The notes beneath the pieces are model-generated. The model saw only the letters and a list, made by a program, of their open reading frames with translations. It did not search any database and was not told where the DNA came from. A stretch of 64,000 bases of DNA from Filimonas effusa (GTDB taxonomy: Bacteria; Bacteroidota; Bacteroidia; Chitinophagales; Chitinophagaceae), in contig NZ_SDHZ01000005.1 of NCBI RefSeq assembly GCF_004118675.1, forward strand, positions 1 to 64,000. The letters run 5' to 3'. The position numbers were made by a program, and so were the translations under genes. Of the stretch, positions 1 to 8,612 are shown piece by piece (positions within the stretch are counted from its first letter, which is position 1; each line of letters opens with the position of its first letter).

Positions 1-265
1 TGTTTTGTTTGTCCCAACTATTAATATCTCTCGAAATTAACTGTCGGATTAAATTGTGTTACGTTTGTTACTTACCTTAAATATTGCTATTTAAGTACTG
101 TTGTTTCCATTCTTTCAAAGAACTTTATTCTAAACTCAGCACTACTGCTTCGTTCAAAACTTTTGATCATGTCAGAGATCCGATCTCTTCAGGCCTTATC
201 GCCTTAACACTTTCTATTTTTTTCAGCGCTTTTTGCTTCTGTTTGCTACCGTTTCCTTCGATTCG
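1..265 (-). other. 5' leader of an rRNA operon whose 16S gene lies left of the window
   Basis: Read on the minus strand this gene-free stretch has the look of a Bacteroidota 16S leader. It contains a boxA-like element GTTCTTTGAAAGA (positions 123-111), a perfect 7-bp inverted repeat at 174-188, another inverted repeat at 76-95 (arms CTTAAATA and TATTTAAG), and ends at the window edge in GGGACAAACAAAACA, the kind of A-rich tract that precedes the mature 16S 5' end. The tandem promoters at 271-508 point into it. The 16S sequence itself is not in the window, so the assignment rests on the leader and promoters. An 80-codon open frame on the plus strand here has no protein-like character. Confidence 0.65.
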
Positions 266-270
266 GGTTG

Positions 271-302
271 CAAAGGTAAAGACTTTTTCGCTTATCAACC
301 AA
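271..302 (-). promoter_or_regulatory. Tandem rRNA promoter P1 (proximal)
   Basis: The minus-strand -7 box TACCTTTG is at 278-271, with TTG motifs at 302-300 and 298-296 giving 21- or 17-base spacers. It matches the Bacteroidota sigma-ABfA consensus TTG/TAnnTTTG. It is the first of three near-identical modules at about 115-bp spacing. Confidence 0.7.
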
Positions 303-305
303 ATG

Positions 306-520
306 TTTTTTAGAAATATTTTTTAGAACCTTTCTATTTAACCATTTGATTTTCAATGAACTTGATCGCTTTTCGAGCGGGTTGCAAAGGTAAAGCTTTT
401 TTACTTTACGAATCAAATGTTTTTTAGAATTATTTTTAAAACCTTCTACCTAACTATTTGATTTTCAATGAACTATGATCTTATTTTTTCGATCGGGTTG
501 CAAAGGTAAGGGTTTCTTTT
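306..520. repeat. Tandem ~115-bp promoter repeat units
   Basis: Successive copies share the order AAATGTTTTTTAGAA, an AT-rich stretch with AACC and CTA, ATTTGATTTTCAATGAAC, and GGGTTGCAAAGGTAA. The CAAAGGTA cores are at 271, 385 and 501, spacings of 114 and 116 bases. The copies are diverged by several substitutions, so this is an old duplication rather than an assembly artefact. Confidence 0.75.
385..416 (-). promoter_or_regulatory. Tandem rRNA promoter P2
   Basis: The minus-strand -7 box TACCTTTG at 392-385 lies 21 bases downstream of TTG at 416-414. The flanking sequence (about 305-420) repeats that of P1, including the string ATTTGATTTTCAATGAAC on the plus strand between modules. Confidence 0.7.
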
Positions 521-535
521 GTTTCAAAAATCATC
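501..535 (-). promoter_or_regulatory. Tandem rRNA promoter P3
   Basis: TACCTTTG at 508-501 on the minus strand sits in the third copy of the ~115-bp module. Its upstream -33 element is less clear (a TTG 16 bases upstream). Confidence 0.6.
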
Positions 536-714
536 TTCTGAAAATTTATTTCAGAAAGCTAAGTGAAACTTAGTATTCAGAAACCAGCATTAGTGATCAG
601 TAATTAAAACTTAGATTATGTACCCGGTGTAAATCCGGAACCAAGAGGTTATTAGTAACTGCTTTTGAGCATCAGAACATTACCTTTTAAAGAGCTCTCC
701 GTTTGAACGGGGTG

Positions 715-748
715 CAAAAGTAGGGGAAAGTGCTGATTCGGAAATCAA
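715..748 (-). promoter_or_regulatory. Possible distal rRNA promoter P4
   Basis: TACTTTTG at 722-715 on the minus strand matches TAnnTTTG, and TTG at 748-746 lies 23 bases upstream, a slightly long spacer. A small hairpin (CCGTT/ACGG) follows at the predicted transcript start. It is outside the regular 115-bp array, so weaker than P1-P3. Confidence 0.45.
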
Positions 749-854
749 AAAGGGGGATATTTTTTTAGATCAGGTAACCCTGCAGCTTTTCCGGGGTGCG
801 ATTTCCTTAGTAATTTTTAGCAAAGTGGTCTTTTGCTAAAAAAGCGGAGATTTT

Positions 855-918
855 CGAGGAAGCTTTTGAGAAGCTTTAAAGAAGCTTTTACCATGCTTTA
901 AGGATGCTTTATCGAAAG
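855..918. repeat. Short degenerate GAAGCTTT/GCTTTAA repeats
   Basis: The gap downstream of the LOG-family gene holds five copies of an AAGCTTT or TGCTTTA-like core at 10-13 base spacing. A similar block (GGCTTTAAG) occurs at 12835-12880. No gene is visible in 540-968 apart from these repeats and the promoter box at 715. Confidence 0.5.
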
Positions 919-968
919 CCCGTCTTTTTTTAGCAAAATGCCATTTACAATTTGGGGGTTGGTAGTAT

Positions 969-1697
969 TTACCATTTGTTATTTCCCCATCTCCTTCTTT
1001 TGACTTTATAATTAGAAGAGATATACCTGGACACGTGGGCGATGGCTTCATCGATGTCGTCGGTGATGAGGACCAGGTTCATGTCTTCGGGGGAGATGGT
1101 GCCTTGTTTGGCCATATCTTCCATAGCGGAAAGGAGGGGTTTATAATATTCGGTACCAAAGAGCACGATAGGGAAATCGCTGATGGTACGCGTTTGAACG
1201 AGGGTAAGCGTTTCGAAGAATTCATCCATAGTACCAAAACCGCCAGGCAGGATAATAAATGCGTAGGAGTATTTTACGAGCAAGACCTTGCGGACGAAGA
1301 AGTACTTTATATTAATGGATTTGTGCACATATGGGTTGGCGTGCTGTTCATGTGGTAATATAATATTACAACCTACGGACATACCCTGGTTCTCGAATGC
1401 GCCTTTATTGGCGGCTTCCATGATACCGGGACCGCCGCCTGTCATTGTGGTCATTCCCATTCCGGCGATACGTTTACCAAATTCTACGGCAGCTTCATAA
1501 TAGGCATGGCCTGGTTTAAAGCGGGCAGATCCAAAAACGGTGATACAGGGGCCAACGAAATGCAGTGTACGGAAACCTTTCAGAAAGCCAGTAAAAACCT
1601 CCCAGGCGAAGACCAGTTCATTCATTCGTGGCTTAGGGCCTTCGAGGTAAGCATTATCAGCATCAGCAGGTATAATTCTCTCCGGAGCTTTATTCAT
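969..1697 (-). CDS. LOG-family (TIGR00730) nucleotide phosphoribohydrolase-like protein
   Basis: The 242-aa protein carries the two signatures of the lysine-decarboxylase-like/LOG Rossmann family: a TGGGPGIMEA loop at about residues 86-95 and PGGFGTMDE at 151-159. Characterised LOG enzymes cleave cytokinin riboside 5'-monophosphate, releasing the free base and ribose 5-phosphate, and bacterial relatives act on nucleotide monophosphates such as AMP; the older name lysine decarboxylase is considered wrong. The N-terminus (about 45 residues) is longer than in the smallest LOG proteins, which suggests the larger TIGR00730 subgroup, and the C-terminus is basic (KRRR). It is a single gene, divergent from exonuclease III. 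The exact substrate cannot be told from sequence. Confidence 0.85.
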   Translation of the reverse strand: MNKAPERIIPADADNAYLEGPKPRMNELVFAWEVFTGFLKGFRTLHFVGPCITVFGSARFKPGHAYYEAAVEFGKRIAGMGMTTMTGGGPGIMEAANKGAFENQGMSVGCNIILPHEQHANPYVHKSINIKYFFVRKVLLVKYSYAFIILPGGFGTMDEFFETLTLVQTRTISDFPIVLFGTEYYKPLLSAMEDMAKQGTISPEDMNLVLITDDIDEAIAHVSRYISSNYKVKRRRWGNNKW

Positions 1698-1777
1698 ATT
1701 ACGATCTTATAATTTATGCCAGTCATGCAAGTTATGTATAACTGATGTATTACATTGCAGCAATAATTCATTTTAAC

Positions 1778-2542
1778 ATGCGCATCATTTCCTATAACGT
1801 CAATGGCATACGCAGTGCTATTACCAAGGGTTTTATCGATTGGCTCAAGACCGATCCGGCAGACATCATCTGTTTACAGGAGACCAAGGCGCATAAGGAC
1901 AATGTAGATTATGCTGCGATAGAGGCTTTGGGGTATAGTACTTACTGGTTTTCGGCGGAGAAGAAAGGATATAGCGGTGTGGCGGTTTTTACACGTATAC
2001 ATCCTGACAATACTTATTTCGGCAATGGCATTATGCAAAGCGATGCCGAGGGGCGTGTGATACGTCTTGATTTTGGTGATATCAGTGTTGTAAATGCTTA
2101 TTTTCCTTCGGGAACAAGCGGCGATTTACGCCAGACCTATAAATACCAGTGGCTTGATGAGTTTTATGCATACCTGCAGGTATTGCGTGAGACGCGTCCG
2201 AACCTGGTGGTATGCGGCGATTACAATATTGCGCATAAGGAGATAGACATTCATGATCCTAAGGGCAATAAAAATTCTTCGGGATTTTTGCCTGAAGAAA
2301 GGGCCTGGATGGACAAGTTTTTGCAGCATGGGTTTATAGATACGTTGCGGGTATTCAGGCCGGAGCCGCACCAGTACAGCTGGTGGAGCATGCGTTTTCC
2401 GACGGTGCGATTGCAGAACAAGGGCTGGCGTATAGATTATATTACCGTTACCGAGCCTTTACGGGAGCGGCTTGCCGATGCGTGTATCTATCCTGATGTA
2501 AAGCACAGTGATCATTGTCCGATATATCTTGAAATAAAATAA
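1778..2542 (+). CDS. xth: Exodeoxyribonuclease III
   Basis: This 254-aa protein is an AP endonuclease and 3'-5' exonuclease of the EEP (exonuclease-endonuclease-phosphatase) superfamily, used in base-excision repair. Visible active-site blocks are NVNGIRSA at 7-14, LQETK at 33-37 (metal-binding Glu35), GDYN at 147-150, SWWS at 201-204, RIDY at 218-221 and SDH at 244-246. I start at the ATG at 1778 because the family begins directly with the MRIISYNVNG strand; an in-frame ATG at 1745 would add 11 unrelated residues. The next gene follows after 7 bases, suggesting co-transcription. Confidence 0.95.
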   Translation: MRIISYNVNGIRSAITKGFIDWLKTDPADIICLQETKAHKDNVDYAAIEALGYSTYWFSAEKKGYSGVAVFTRIHPDNTYFGNGIMQSDAEGRVIRLDFGDISVVNAYFPSGTSGDLRQTYKYQWLDEFYAYLQVLRETRPNLVVCGDYNIAHKEIDIHDPKGNKNSSGFLPEERAWMDKFLQHGFIDTLRVFRPEPHQYSWWSMRFPTVRLQNKGWRIDYITVTEPLRERLADACIYPDVKHSDHCPIYLEIK

Positions 2543-2549
2543 TGAGCCT

Positions 2550-2855
2550 ATGTATATCTATAACATCACAACGAAAGTAGACTGGAGCATTCATGAGGAG
2601 TGGCGGGCCTGGATGGAAGAGACGCATATGCCTGCGGTGCTTGGTACGGGTTGTTTTGACAAGCATCAGTTTGTGCGTGTGCTGGACATTGATGAGACGG
2701 AGGGGCCTACTTATGCGATCCAGTATTATACGTCGACGATGGCGCGGTATAATCATTATATCAATGCGCATGCGCCTGTATTACGGGAGGCTACCCATGT
2801 AAAATGGGGGGAGCGGGTGATCTCGTTCCGCAGTCTGATGGAAATTGTTGATTAG
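2550..2855 (+). CDS. DUF4286 family protein
   Basis: This 101-aa protein matches the pattern I know for DUF4286, a Bacteroidota family of about 100 residues beginning with an MYIYNITTKVDWSIHEEW-type strand and helix. It resembles a small ferredoxin-like or antibiotic-biosynthesis-monooxygenase fold but no function is established. No signal peptide or membrane segment is visible, so it is probably cytoplasmic. It lies 7 bases after exonuclease III on the same strand and is likely in the same transcript; whether it has a role in DNA repair is not shown. Confidence 0.8.
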   Translation: MYIYNITTKVDWSIHEEWRAWMEETHMPAVLGTGCFDKHQFVRVLDIDETEGPTYAIQYYTSTMARYNHYINAHAPVLREATHVKWGERVISFRSLMEIVD

Positions 2856-3052
2856 CGCGTGCGGGGCTGAGGGGTAAAAACAGGCGTAGTTCAGCTGTTC
2901 GGGGTCATTTCCCTGTAATGCAGATGGGAACTGCATTTTAGCGAAAAAGCCGACAATCGCACTCCTGAATTAAGGGAAGGGTAAGTGTGTCAAAGCTTGC
3001 TAATATTGAGGTTCAGCCATTTTGTCGGGGGAATGATCATTTAAAAAAAATT

Positions 3053-3081
3053 TTGCTGGTTGATAAAAGCGAATAAATTTG
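3053..3081 (+). promoter_or_regulatory. Promoter of the HU gene
   Basis: A -33 TTG at 3053-3055 and a -7 box TAAATTTG at 3074-3081 are separated by 18 bases. The start codon at 3114 leaves a leader of about 25 bases. Confidence 0.65.
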
Positions 3082-3113
3082 TTTCACTTAATCACTAAGA
3101 AAAAAATCATATT

Positions 3114-3383
3114 ATGAACAAAGCTGAATTGGTTGCTAAAATCGCCGAAGACGCAGGCACCACTAAAACCCAGGCAAATGCGGCTATTGATTCTTTTATA
3201 GAAGCCGTAACAAAGACCCTGAAAGGCGGTGGAAAGGTTACCCTGGTAGGTTTTGGTACTTTCTCTGTGTCGAAACGAGCAGCCCGTACAGGTCGCAATC
3301 CTCAAACAGGCGCCGTTATCAAGATCAAGGCGAAAAAAGTAGCCCGCTTCAAAGCTGGTAAAGAGCTGTCGGCCAAATTATAA
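3114..3383 (+). CDS. hup: HU family DNA-binding protein
   Basis: At 89 aa this is a standard-length HU, a dimeric nucleoid protein that bends DNA. The N-terminal helices ([15 protein letters not shown]), the [21 protein letters not shown] core and the DNA-binding arm followed by a basic C-terminus ([18 protein letters not shown]) are all present. It is monocistronic, between a good TAAATTTG promoter and a strong terminator at 3408-3440. Confidence 0.96.
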   Translation: MNKAELVAKIAEDAGTTKTQANAAIDSFIEAVTKTLKGGGKVTLVGFGTFSVSKRAARTGRNPQTGAVIKIKAKKVARFKAGKELSAKL

Positions 3384-3407
3384 GAAGGGATTGAAATATC
3401 ACTCCGG

Positions 3408-3440
3408 ATGGCGTGTTCTCACCGAACGCGCCATTTTTTT
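3408..3440 (+). terminator. Intrinsic terminator after HU
   Basis: Arms ATGGCGTGTTC (3408-3418) and GAACGCGCCAT (3423-3433) pair over 11 positions with one G-T wobble, followed by seven T residues. Confidence 0.85.
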
Positions 3441-3579
3441 GTGCGTATGTGCCGGGGGCATTGGCGGGCAGTTTATGGGGTGGTATTCCGCCATCTATTT
3501 TTAATCTTTGCAGTTCGGGGATTTTCGCGAAATTCGCAGTCCTAATATTAATTTCAAAACCAGTTTAAAAATCCTAATC

Positions 3580-3693
3580 ATGGGTAGAGGTGACAAAAAA
3601 TCTAAAAAAGGCAAAATTTTCAAGGGTTCTTTTGGCAAAAGCCGTCCTGCAAGGCCTGCTGCTGCTAAAAAAGCTGAAGAAAAGAAAGCATAA
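3580..3693 (+). CDS. 30S ribosomal protein THX (bTHX)
   Basis: This 37-aa, very basic protein begins MGRGDKKSKKGKIFKGSFGK, the hallmark of the THX family (bTHX, first seen in Thermus 30S subunits and in Bacteroidota as a small 30S component). It binds near the top of the 30S head in known structures. The ATG at 3580 is chosen because family members start MGRGDKK or MGKGDKK; the upstream in-frame ATG at 3508 would add 24 residues from non-coding leader sequence. A TTAATCTTTGCAG element at 3501-3513 is a plausible promoter -7 region. An 11-bp perfect hairpin follows the stop. Confidence 0.9.
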   Translation: MGRGDKKSKKGKIFKGSFGKSRPARPAAAKKAEEKKA

Positions 3694-3723
3694 TAGTTAT
3701 GACTTACTTTTAAAATATAGAAT

Positions 3724-3762
3724 GCCTGATACCGAGCATTTGCGTAAGGTATCAGGCATTTG
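3724..3762 (+). terminator. Hairpin after bTHX
   Basis: TGCCTGATACC (3724-3734) and GGTATCAGGCA (3748-3758) are perfect complements around a 13-base loop. Only a short, interrupted T tract follows, so termination strength is uncertain. Confidence 0.7.
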
Positions 3763-3832
3763 TATTATTGGCATGCATCGGTTGCGTATGTTACTGATGT
3801 ATCTTATTCAGCAGCCTGTGAAATCAACTCAT

Positions 3833-3880
3833 TAAAAAACGCCGGCAATCTATAGATTGATCCAGCGTTTTTTTTCAATT
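3833..3880 (-). terminator. Terminator between bTHX and pdxH (probably bidirectional)
   Basis: AAAAAACGC and GCGTTTTTT flank a core that contains the perfect palindrome CAATCTATAGATTG. With T tracts on both strands it could stop transcription from both sides; pdxH on the minus strand ends 75 bases away. Confidence 0.65.
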
Positions 3881-3954
3881 GGGAGTTAAGGCCTGCGCTG
3901 TTCAGATTCCGAATAATAACAGGCAGGCGGGGTGCTGTAAGTTGGTATGGAATA

Positions 3955-4602
3955 CTAAGGCGCCAACCTTTCGATCTTCCAGTTATTATTTTGACGCGTG
4001 TATTTGATCCTGTCGTGCAGGCGGCTGCTTCTACCCTGCCAGAATTCAACCGTTTCGGGCTTAATAAGGTATCCTCCCCAGAATTCGGGGCGAGGAATAG
4101 GTTTGCCTGCGAACTCGGCTTTAACGGCTTCTATTTTTTGATCCAGGATGGTTCTGTCGGCTATCACATGGCTCTGTGGGGAAGCCCAGGCACCGATGCG
4201 GCTACCTTCGGGGCGGGAATTAAAGTATTCGTCGTTATCGGCGGCGGAGATCTTTTCGACGGTACCGAAGACCCTTACCTGGCGTTGTAATTCTTTCCAG
4301 AAGAAGATCATGGAAGCTTTGGGGTTCTCTGCGAGTTCCTGTGCTTTCACGCTGTTATAGTTGGTAAAAAACACGAAGCCTTTTTTATCGTAACTCTTCA
4401 GGAGGATGATACGTGCATCGGGGATACCGTCTTTTGTAGCGGTGGCAACGGTTGTAACGTTGGCTTCTTCGATCTCACTATCGATGGCTTCGTTCCACCA
4501 GGTGGTGAACTGGTCGATGGCATCGGGAGCGATAACAGACTCATCAAGCGTTTTCAGACTATAGTCGGTGCGGATATCAGCAATGGCTCTTTGGATAGAC
4601 AT
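3955..4602 (-). CDS. pdxH: Pyridoxine/pyridoxamine 5'-phosphate oxidase
   Basis: The enzyme oxidises pyridoxine 5'-phosphate or pyridoxamine 5'-phosphate to pyridoxal 5'-phosphate using FMN and oxygen, the last step of vitamin B6 synthesis and salvage. The 215-aa length is normal. Visible blocks are the FMN-binding region with RIILLKSYD and FFTNYNS, RPEGSRIGAWASPQS, and the C-terminal dimerisation region with WQGRSSRLHDR ending WKIERLAP. A promoter box TACCTTTG at 4632-4625, with TTG 19 bases upstream, gives a short leader. It is transcribed alone. Confidence 0.95.
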   Translation of the reverse strand: MSIQRAIADIRTDYSLKTLDESVIAPDAIDQFTTWWNEAIDSEIEEANVTTVATATKDGIPDARIILLKSYDKKGFVFFTNYNSVKAQELAENPKASMIFFWKELQRQVRVFGTVEKISAADNDEYFNSRPEGSRIGAWASPQSHVIADRTILDQKIEAVKAEFAGKPIPRPEFWGGYLIKPETVEFWQGRSSRLHDRIKYTRQNNNWKIERLAP

Positions 4603-4624
4603 AGTAACAGCAATTTTTCTGCAT

Positions 4625-4655
4625 CAAAGGTATCGTACTTGTAAGGGGGCACAAA
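4625..4655 (-). promoter_or_regulatory. Promoter of pdxH
   Basis: The minus strand reads TTG, 19 bases, then TACCTTTG at 4632-4625, about 22 bases before the pdxH ATG (4602). Confidence 0.65.
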
Positions 4656-4682
4656 AAAATCCCGCCGGGAAGGCGGGATTTA
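4652..4682 (-). terminator. Terminator of pyrH
   Basis: AATCCCGCC and GGCGGGATT (about 4659-4680) form a perfect stem with a 5-base loop; the A tract at 4653-4659 becomes a T tract on the minus strand. Confidence 0.85.
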
Positions 4683-4702
4683 TGATAAGAATCATATTTT
4701 GC

Positions 4703-5425
4703 TTAGCTTACCAAGGTGCCGACATTACTCAATCCTTCTACTACTTTCAGCAGGTTGCCGGGTTTGTTCATATCGAAGACGATGATGGGGAGTTTGTTTT
4801 CCATACAAAGTGTGAAGGCTGTCATATCCATCACTTTCAATCCTTTGCTGATACATTCCTGGAAGCTGATGCTTTCGTAGCGAGTTGCGTTGGGATCTTT
4901 TTCGGGGTCGGCGGTATAGATGCCATCTACGCGCGTTCCTTTGAGGATAACGTCGGCTCCTATTTCGATAGCGCGCAGTGAGCCAGCGGTATCTGTAGTA
5001 AAGTAAGGGTTACCTGTACCTGCGCCAAAGATGACCACGCGGCCTTTTTCGAGGTGGCGGATCGCCCTGCGGCGTACGTATGGTTCGGCAATCTGTTCCA
5101 TTTTAATAGCGCTTTGCAGGCGGGTGTACACGCCAATTTTTTCGAGCATTGCCTGCATAGCCATTCCATTGATCATAGTGGCGAGCATGCCCATATAATC
5201 GCCATGCGCCCTTTCGATACCGCTGTCATGTTCATTCATTCCACGGTAGATATTACCGCCTCCGATCACGATGGCAACCTGAACACCCAGGTCGGTGATT
5301 GCTTTAATGTCGTTTGCATACTGTTCGATAACACGGGGATCAAATGGATCGAAACCATTGTTGGATCCGCCCACGAGAGCCTCTCCTGATAATTTCAGAA
5401 GGATACGTTTGTATTTAGGAAGCAT
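4703..5425 (-). CDS. pyrH: UMP kinase
   Basis: This hexameric amino-acid-kinase-family enzyme phosphorylates UMP to UDP with ATP in pyrimidine synthesis. The protein is 240 aa from the chosen start. Visible are [12 protein letters not shown] at the N-terminus, the GGGNIYRG glycine loop, and [12 protein letters not shown] in the nucleotide-binding part. I use the ATG at 5425 ([17 protein letters not shown]) because family members begin just before this strand; an upstream ATG at 5497 would add 24 residues without family similarity. In many bacteria pyrH follows tsf; here it stands apart, 4.2 kb away, as a single gene. Confidence 0.95.
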   Translation of the reverse strand: MLPKYKRILLKLSGEALVGGSNNGFDPFDPRVIEQYANDIKAITDLGVQVAIVIGGGNIYRGMNEHDSGIERAHGDYMGMLATMINGMAMQAMLEKIGVYTRLQSAIKMEQIAEPYVRRRAIRHLEKGRVVIFGAGTGNPYFTTDTAGSLRAIEIGADVILKGTRVDGIYTADPEKDPNATRYESISFQECISKGLKVMDMTAFTLCMENKLPIIVFDMNKPGNLLKVVEGLSNVGTLVS

Positions 5426-5635
5426 GAATATGGATTGAGTATGTAAAGAAGTTTTCGCGTGCAAATAACCTGAATTTTTAACCAAATGCCAAATCATACC
5501 TTTTGCAAACAGCTGCTGTGACGGCTGTTGTGGTTATATTTCATTGCTGTTGCCGGCATGCGGGGCGTTGCGTTCTCCTGCTGCCGTGGTATACCTGAGA
5601 TGCAGTACCCATGGGCATTACAGGCTGTTGCCGGC

Positions 5636-6544
5636 TTACATAATATACTCATTATTAATGGGCTTTACGGGTTGTGGAATTTCCTCTTCACCGAGCATCT
5701 CGAGCAAATTAATTTCTATGGTCCTGCAGATCTGGTTGAGCGAGATACTTGTGGTTAGCGTGCTGAAGGGGTTGATGAGGGTGATACCGTTATAATGGGT
5801 AATATGGAATACAAAGCCAACAACGGCGCCCATGAGAATGGACCAGGCGCCGATCTCGTGGGCGCAGACTATGGTGAAAAGGATGGTGAAGAGCCATATG
5901 AATACGCGGGTAAAAAAGATATAGATGGTTGGGAAGACGGTATTTTTAATACGTTCTGCCTGTCCCATAGAGTCGGTAAAGTTTACGAGCATCTGGTTGA
6001 GTTCGAGGAAGCGGAAGCCATCGATAGCGTTCTGTTCGGAGAGCTGTTGGAGGCTTTGCGACTGCAAGACCAGGATGGCATTATGGACGTTAGAATGTGC
6101 AATCACCTTTTCGTGTTCTTCGGGGGAAAGGAATTTGCGGAAGGTATTGTCGTTCTGAGGGCGTAAAGCTGATTTGAGGGCGTAGATAAATGCGAGGTGG
6201 CGGCAGATCATTATTTTCTGAGTTGTTTTAACGTCGTGGTTCCCGTCGCCGGCATTCACATAACTCAGGACATTGCGTGCCCAGCTGCGGGAGTCGTTGA
6301 CGAGGGCTCCCCAAATTTTCCGTGCTTCCCACCAGCGGTCGTATGCCTGGTTGTTGTTGAAGCCTATGAAAAAGGCTATGGCCGAGCCGAGGACCGTAGG
6401 GACGATGGCGGGCAGCACAAAATGCTTTACAAGCAGGTGTTTATCAATAAAGTATGCGGCTACGCAGGAGAGCGTTATCACCAGGTCGGTTTTCCAGGTG
6501 TATTGTACGATCCTGCTAAGCCTGAAGTTGGTAGAGATCATCAT
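5636..6544 (-). CDS. Bestrophin family ion channel
   Basis: The 302-aa membrane protein matches bacterial bestrophins (formerly UPF0187), pentameric channels in the inner membrane; the Klebsiella homologue conducts cations while animal ones conduct chloride. The N-terminal helices, the FIGFNNNQAYDRWWEARKIWG stretch around the pore neck and the later HITHYNG region near the end of the membrane domain are typical. It starts MMIS at 6544, divergent from recQ with a 127-base gap. Ion preference cannot be read from the sequence. Confidence 0.85.
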   Translation of the reverse strand: MMISTNFRLSRIVQYTWKTDLVITLSCVAAYFIDKHLLVKHFVLPAIVPTVLGSAIAFFIGFNNNQAYDRWWEARKIWGALVNDSRSWARNVLSYVNAGDGNHDVKTTQKIMICRHLAFIYALKSALRPQNDNTFRKFLSPEEHEKVIAHSNVHNAILVLQSQSLQQLSEQNAIDGFRFLELNQMLVNFTDSMGQAERIKNTVFPTIYIFFTRVFIWLFTILFTIVCAHEIGAWSILMGAVVGFVFHITHYNGITLINPFSTLTTSISLNQICRTIEINLLEMLGEEEIPQPVKPINNEYIM

Positions 6545-6671
6545 AGTGGTAAGAATAAATGTTCCGATGCGGGGAACGCTGATCTTTATTTTAAGAATCG
6601 TGCCGAAAATTCAAAGACCGTTGGGGAAAACGTTGTGTTCGTGCCTATCTTCATAGTCTAATTGGGCTGAG

Positions 6672-8612
6672 ATGAATGGCATCGTTGCAAATACCGACAG
6701 GCTGGAACAGTTGCTCAAAGATCATTTTGGATTTACGTCCTTCCGGCATAACCAGCAGGCTATTATTGAAAATGTGCTGGCGGGCAAAGATTCGATGGTA
6801 TTGATGCCGACGGGTGGCGGCAAATCGATCTGTTACCAGTTGCCGGCGTTGGCTATGGATGGGCTGGCCATCGTAGTATCTCCGCTTATTGCGCTGATGA
6901 AGGACCAGGTGGATGCGTTGCATCTGAATGGTATTGAAGCGGCCTTTTTGAATTCCACTTTATCGCTGAATGAGCAGCAGCTTATTTTACAGCGTTTGCC
7001 TTCGCAGCATTCGCCTGCGCGGGAAGACCATCTGAAGTTATTATATATTTCGCCGGAGCGACTTTTGGGTGAGCGGAATTTCCTTCATTACCTGAAGGAA
7101 AACACGCGGGTATGTTTGTTTGCGATAGATGAGGCGCATTGTATCAGTTCATGGGGTCATGATTTCAGGCCGGAATATCTTTTACTGGGTGAGCTGAAAA
7201 AGCAGTTTCCTTCTGTTCCGGTGGTTGCGTTAACTGCGACAGCGGACAAGCGCACCAAGGAAGACATTATAGACAAGCTTGGTTTCAGCCATTATACATC
7301 GTTTGAGAATTCGTTCAACCGGCCTAACATTTCTTATTATATCAAGCCGCGCAAGCATTATTTCGAGCAGTTATGTGCCTACCTGAAGACACATGATAAA
7401 GATGCGGGTATTATATATTGTTTGTCGCGCGCGAATACGGAGGATCTTGCTGCGAAGTTACAGGCGAGAGGATTTCAGGCAGAGGCTTACCATGCCGGCC
7501 TTGAGAAGCGTGTGCGTGACCAGCGGCAGGAGCAGTTTCTGAGGGATGAGATTCGTATTATAGTGGCTACGATTGCTTTTGGAATGGGCATCAACAAGAG
7601 CAATGTGCGTTATGTGATACATACCGATATGCCTAAGAACCTGGAGGGGTATTACCAGGAGACGGGACGTGCGGGGCGCGATGGGCTGGCGAGTGAGGCT
7701 ATTCTTTATTACAGCGCTGCCGATTTGTTCAAGCTGCGGAATTTTGCCAAGGTGGAGGACAACGAAGAGCAGTCGGCCATACTGTTGCAGAAGCTGCGTA
7801 AGATGGCCGACTACTGTGAGCTGCGCACGTGCCGGCGGAAGTTCCTGCTGAACTATTTTGGGGAAGCGGCGGGCAATGAATGCGGCAGCTGCGATGTTTG
7901 CCTGACCGATGCTGTTAAAACCGATATGACGATAGCGGCCCAAAAGGCGCTAAGCGCTGTAAGCCGTTTACAGGAACGTTTTGGAATGAACTACGTCATA
8001 GATTTCCTACGAGGCAGCAGTACTGTTAAACCTTTTCATCAATCGCTCAAGACCTGGGGTGCGGGTAAAGAGTTTTCGAAAGACCAGTGGCGTTCGTTCC
8101 TAAGGGAGCTGATACACCTGGGGCACCTGCAGCAATCGGAGGGGGAATACCCGCTGTTGCAGCTTACTGAAAGCAGCTGGCAGATACTGCGGGGCGCTCA
8201 AACGGTGCTACTCACTACCATTTCTGAAGAAAAGAAAGTTTCCAAAGAAAGAGGCGCCGGCATTTCTTACACTACTGTGATAGATGAAGAGACCGGGGTA
8301 ACCGTTAGTATACCGATGGAAGGGGATGCCCCTCAGCCTGAGAATGACCTGTTCGAGGAGCTTAAGCTGCTGCGCAAGAAAATAGCGGTTAAGGAAAATG
8401 TTCCTCCCTACATTGTATTTTCTGACGCTACCTTAACCGAGCTGGCGACCTATTTACCTATTACTTCGAGTGATATTGCGAAGATCAGCGGCTTCGGTGC
8501 TATTAAGCTGGCTAAATACGGCGAGGCTTTCCTGGACGCGGTTCAGAATTATTGTATCCGTCATCAACTAAAGACGCGGATAGAATGGAAGGCTGAGAAG
8601 AGAAAGCGTTAA
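6672..8612 (+). CDS. recQ: ATP-dependent DNA helicase RecQ
   Basis: This 646-aa 3'-5' superfamily-2 helicase acts in recombination and replication-fork repair. Domains in order: DEAH helicase core with Walker A PTGGGKS at 46-52 and DEAH at 153-156; helicase C-terminal lobe ending GYYQETGRAGRDG; RQC zinc site with Cys387, Cys404, Cys407 and Cys410, matching the Cys-x16-Cys-x2-Cys-x2-Cys spacing of the Escherichia coli enzyme; winged helix; and a C-terminal HRDC domain. Its stop codon overlaps the stop of the convergent HTH gene by a few bases (8609-8612), so the two transcripts must overlap. Confidence 0.95.
   Translation: MNGIVANTDRLEQLLKDHFGFTSFRHNQQAIIENVLAGKDSMVLMPTGGGKSICYQLPALAMDGLAIVVSPLIALMKDQVDALHLNGIEAAFLNSTLSLNEQQLILQRLPSQHSPAREDHLKLLYISPERLLGERNFLHYLKENTRVCLFAIDEAHCISSWGHDFRPEYLLLGELKKQFPSVPVVALTATADKRTKEDIIDKLGFSHYTSFENSFNRPNISYYIKPRKHYFEQLCAYLKTHDKDAGIIYCLSRANTEDLAAKLQARGFQAEAYHAGLEKRVRDQRQEQFLRDEIRIIVATIAFGMGINKSNVRYVIHTDMPKNLEGYYQETGRAGRDGLASEAILYYSAADLFKLRNFAKVEDNEEQSAILLQKLRKMADYCELRTCRRKFLLNYFGEAAGNECGSCDVCLTDAVKTDMTIAAQKALSAVSRLQERFGMNYVIDFLRGSSTVKPFHQSLKTWGAGKEFSKDQWRSFLRELIHLGHLQQSEGEYPLLQLTESSWQILRGAQTVLLTTISEEKKVSKERGAGISYTTVIDEETGVTVSIPMEGDAPQPENDLFEELKLLRKKIAVKENVPPYIVFSDATLTELATYLPITSSDIAKISGFGAIKLAKYGEAFLDAVQNYCIRHQLKTRIEWKAEKRKR

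Noticed and set aside
84-326. 80-codon plus-strand open frame at the left edge
   Set aside because: It lies opposite the rRNA leader and promoter repeats and has no protein-like family character.
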